DNA of 64,000 bases from Rana temporaria. Lineage: Eukaryota > Chordata > Amphibia > Anura > Ranidae. The DNA is taken from assembly GCF_905171775.1 (NCBI RefSeq), contig NC_053497.1, positions 39,841,781-39,905,780 on the forward strand. Direction: 5' to 3'. The notes under the pieces are model-generated. The model was not told the origin of the DNA. It saw only the letters and a list, made by a program, of their open reading frames with translations, and searched no databases. The position numbers were made by a program, and so were the translations under genes. Shown piece after piece: positions 63,723 to 64,000 of this stretch (position 1 is the stretch's first letter; each line of letters opens with the position of its first letter).

Positions 63723-64000
63723 GCAAAGTAATGGTCAGTTTTAACAGTAAAACTTAAATTGTGATTTAAAATAGATATACATTTTGTTAATTATTTTAAT
63801 ACATGTGTACCTTTCTGTGGCTTTATGGCATATAAAGAAATAAAAGAGAGCATTAAATTTTGTTTTTTTTGTGTGTGACTTCTGTAGACTACAAGGTGTC
63901 TTTTCATTAATGTGTTGATCAGCTCATAGTTAACTTCATGTTCATGCGATCAAAATTTTTTTTTTATATCAAGCTTATTAACATGGGAGTAAACTCCCAT

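Noticed and set aside
1..64000. CRISPR arrays, operons, rRNA or tRNA genes
   Set aside because: No spacer-type arrays, rRNA blocks or cloverleaf candidates were seen. The tandem arrays present have no unique spacers, and the sequence is plainly eukaryotic.

Overview
This is vertebrate, almost certainly anuran, genomic DNA. A ranid frog is the best guess. That rests on the repeat families and on an amphibian-type olfactomedin gene; no species is assigned from sequence alone. The window holds one clear host gene. The other readable coding sequence belongs to mobile elements, and most of the 64 kb is nested transposon sequence.

Host gene: a five-exon olfactomedin-domain gene lies on the + strand from 45962 to 62017. 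It has a TATA box at 45909, consensus splice sites, intron phases 0-0-0-1 and a poly(A) signal at 62166. The 463-residue product has a signal peptide, a Cys-rich N-terminal segment, a coiled-coil stalk with many N-glycosylation sequons, and a complete olfactomedin domain. It resembles olfactomedin-4, and its size matches the original frog olfactomedin.

Layout: 0.5-1.5 kb is a hAT element with an 8-bp target duplication. 3.7-5.6 kb is a Tc1-like element filled with other MITEs. 8.1-8.8 kb is a broken Harbinger gene. 9.3-11.8 kb is a retroviral LTR with a tRNA-Pro primer-binding site. 12.4-19.1 kb is a nearly intact Ngaro-type tyrosine-recombinase retrotransposon on the minus strand (gag, RT/RNase H, recombinase, SGNH hydrolase) with split direct repeats. 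19.8-22.0 kb is a BED-finger reading frame followed by two satellite-like arrays. 22.9-25.8 kb is a 1.9-kb-period duplication. 34.7-39.9 kb is a fragmented Ty3/gypsy chromovirus pol split by later insertions. 40.5-45.7 kb is a TTAA MITE split by a 4.7-kb Penelope-like composite. Further MITEs, LTRs and retroelement fragments fill the introns.

Most interesting signal: the 40.7-45.4 kb composite (one full 2,525-bp unit, a truncated unit, then an inverted partial unit, with a 14-bp target duplication) carries three copies of a hammerhead-ribozyme fold. A diverged relative at 55.0-55.6 kb with its own 15-bp target duplication keeps the fold. Its stem I shows a compensatory change at the cleavage-proximal base pairs, which argues for selection on RNA structure. 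Decayed versions sit at 54.7 kb and possibly 37.2 kb.
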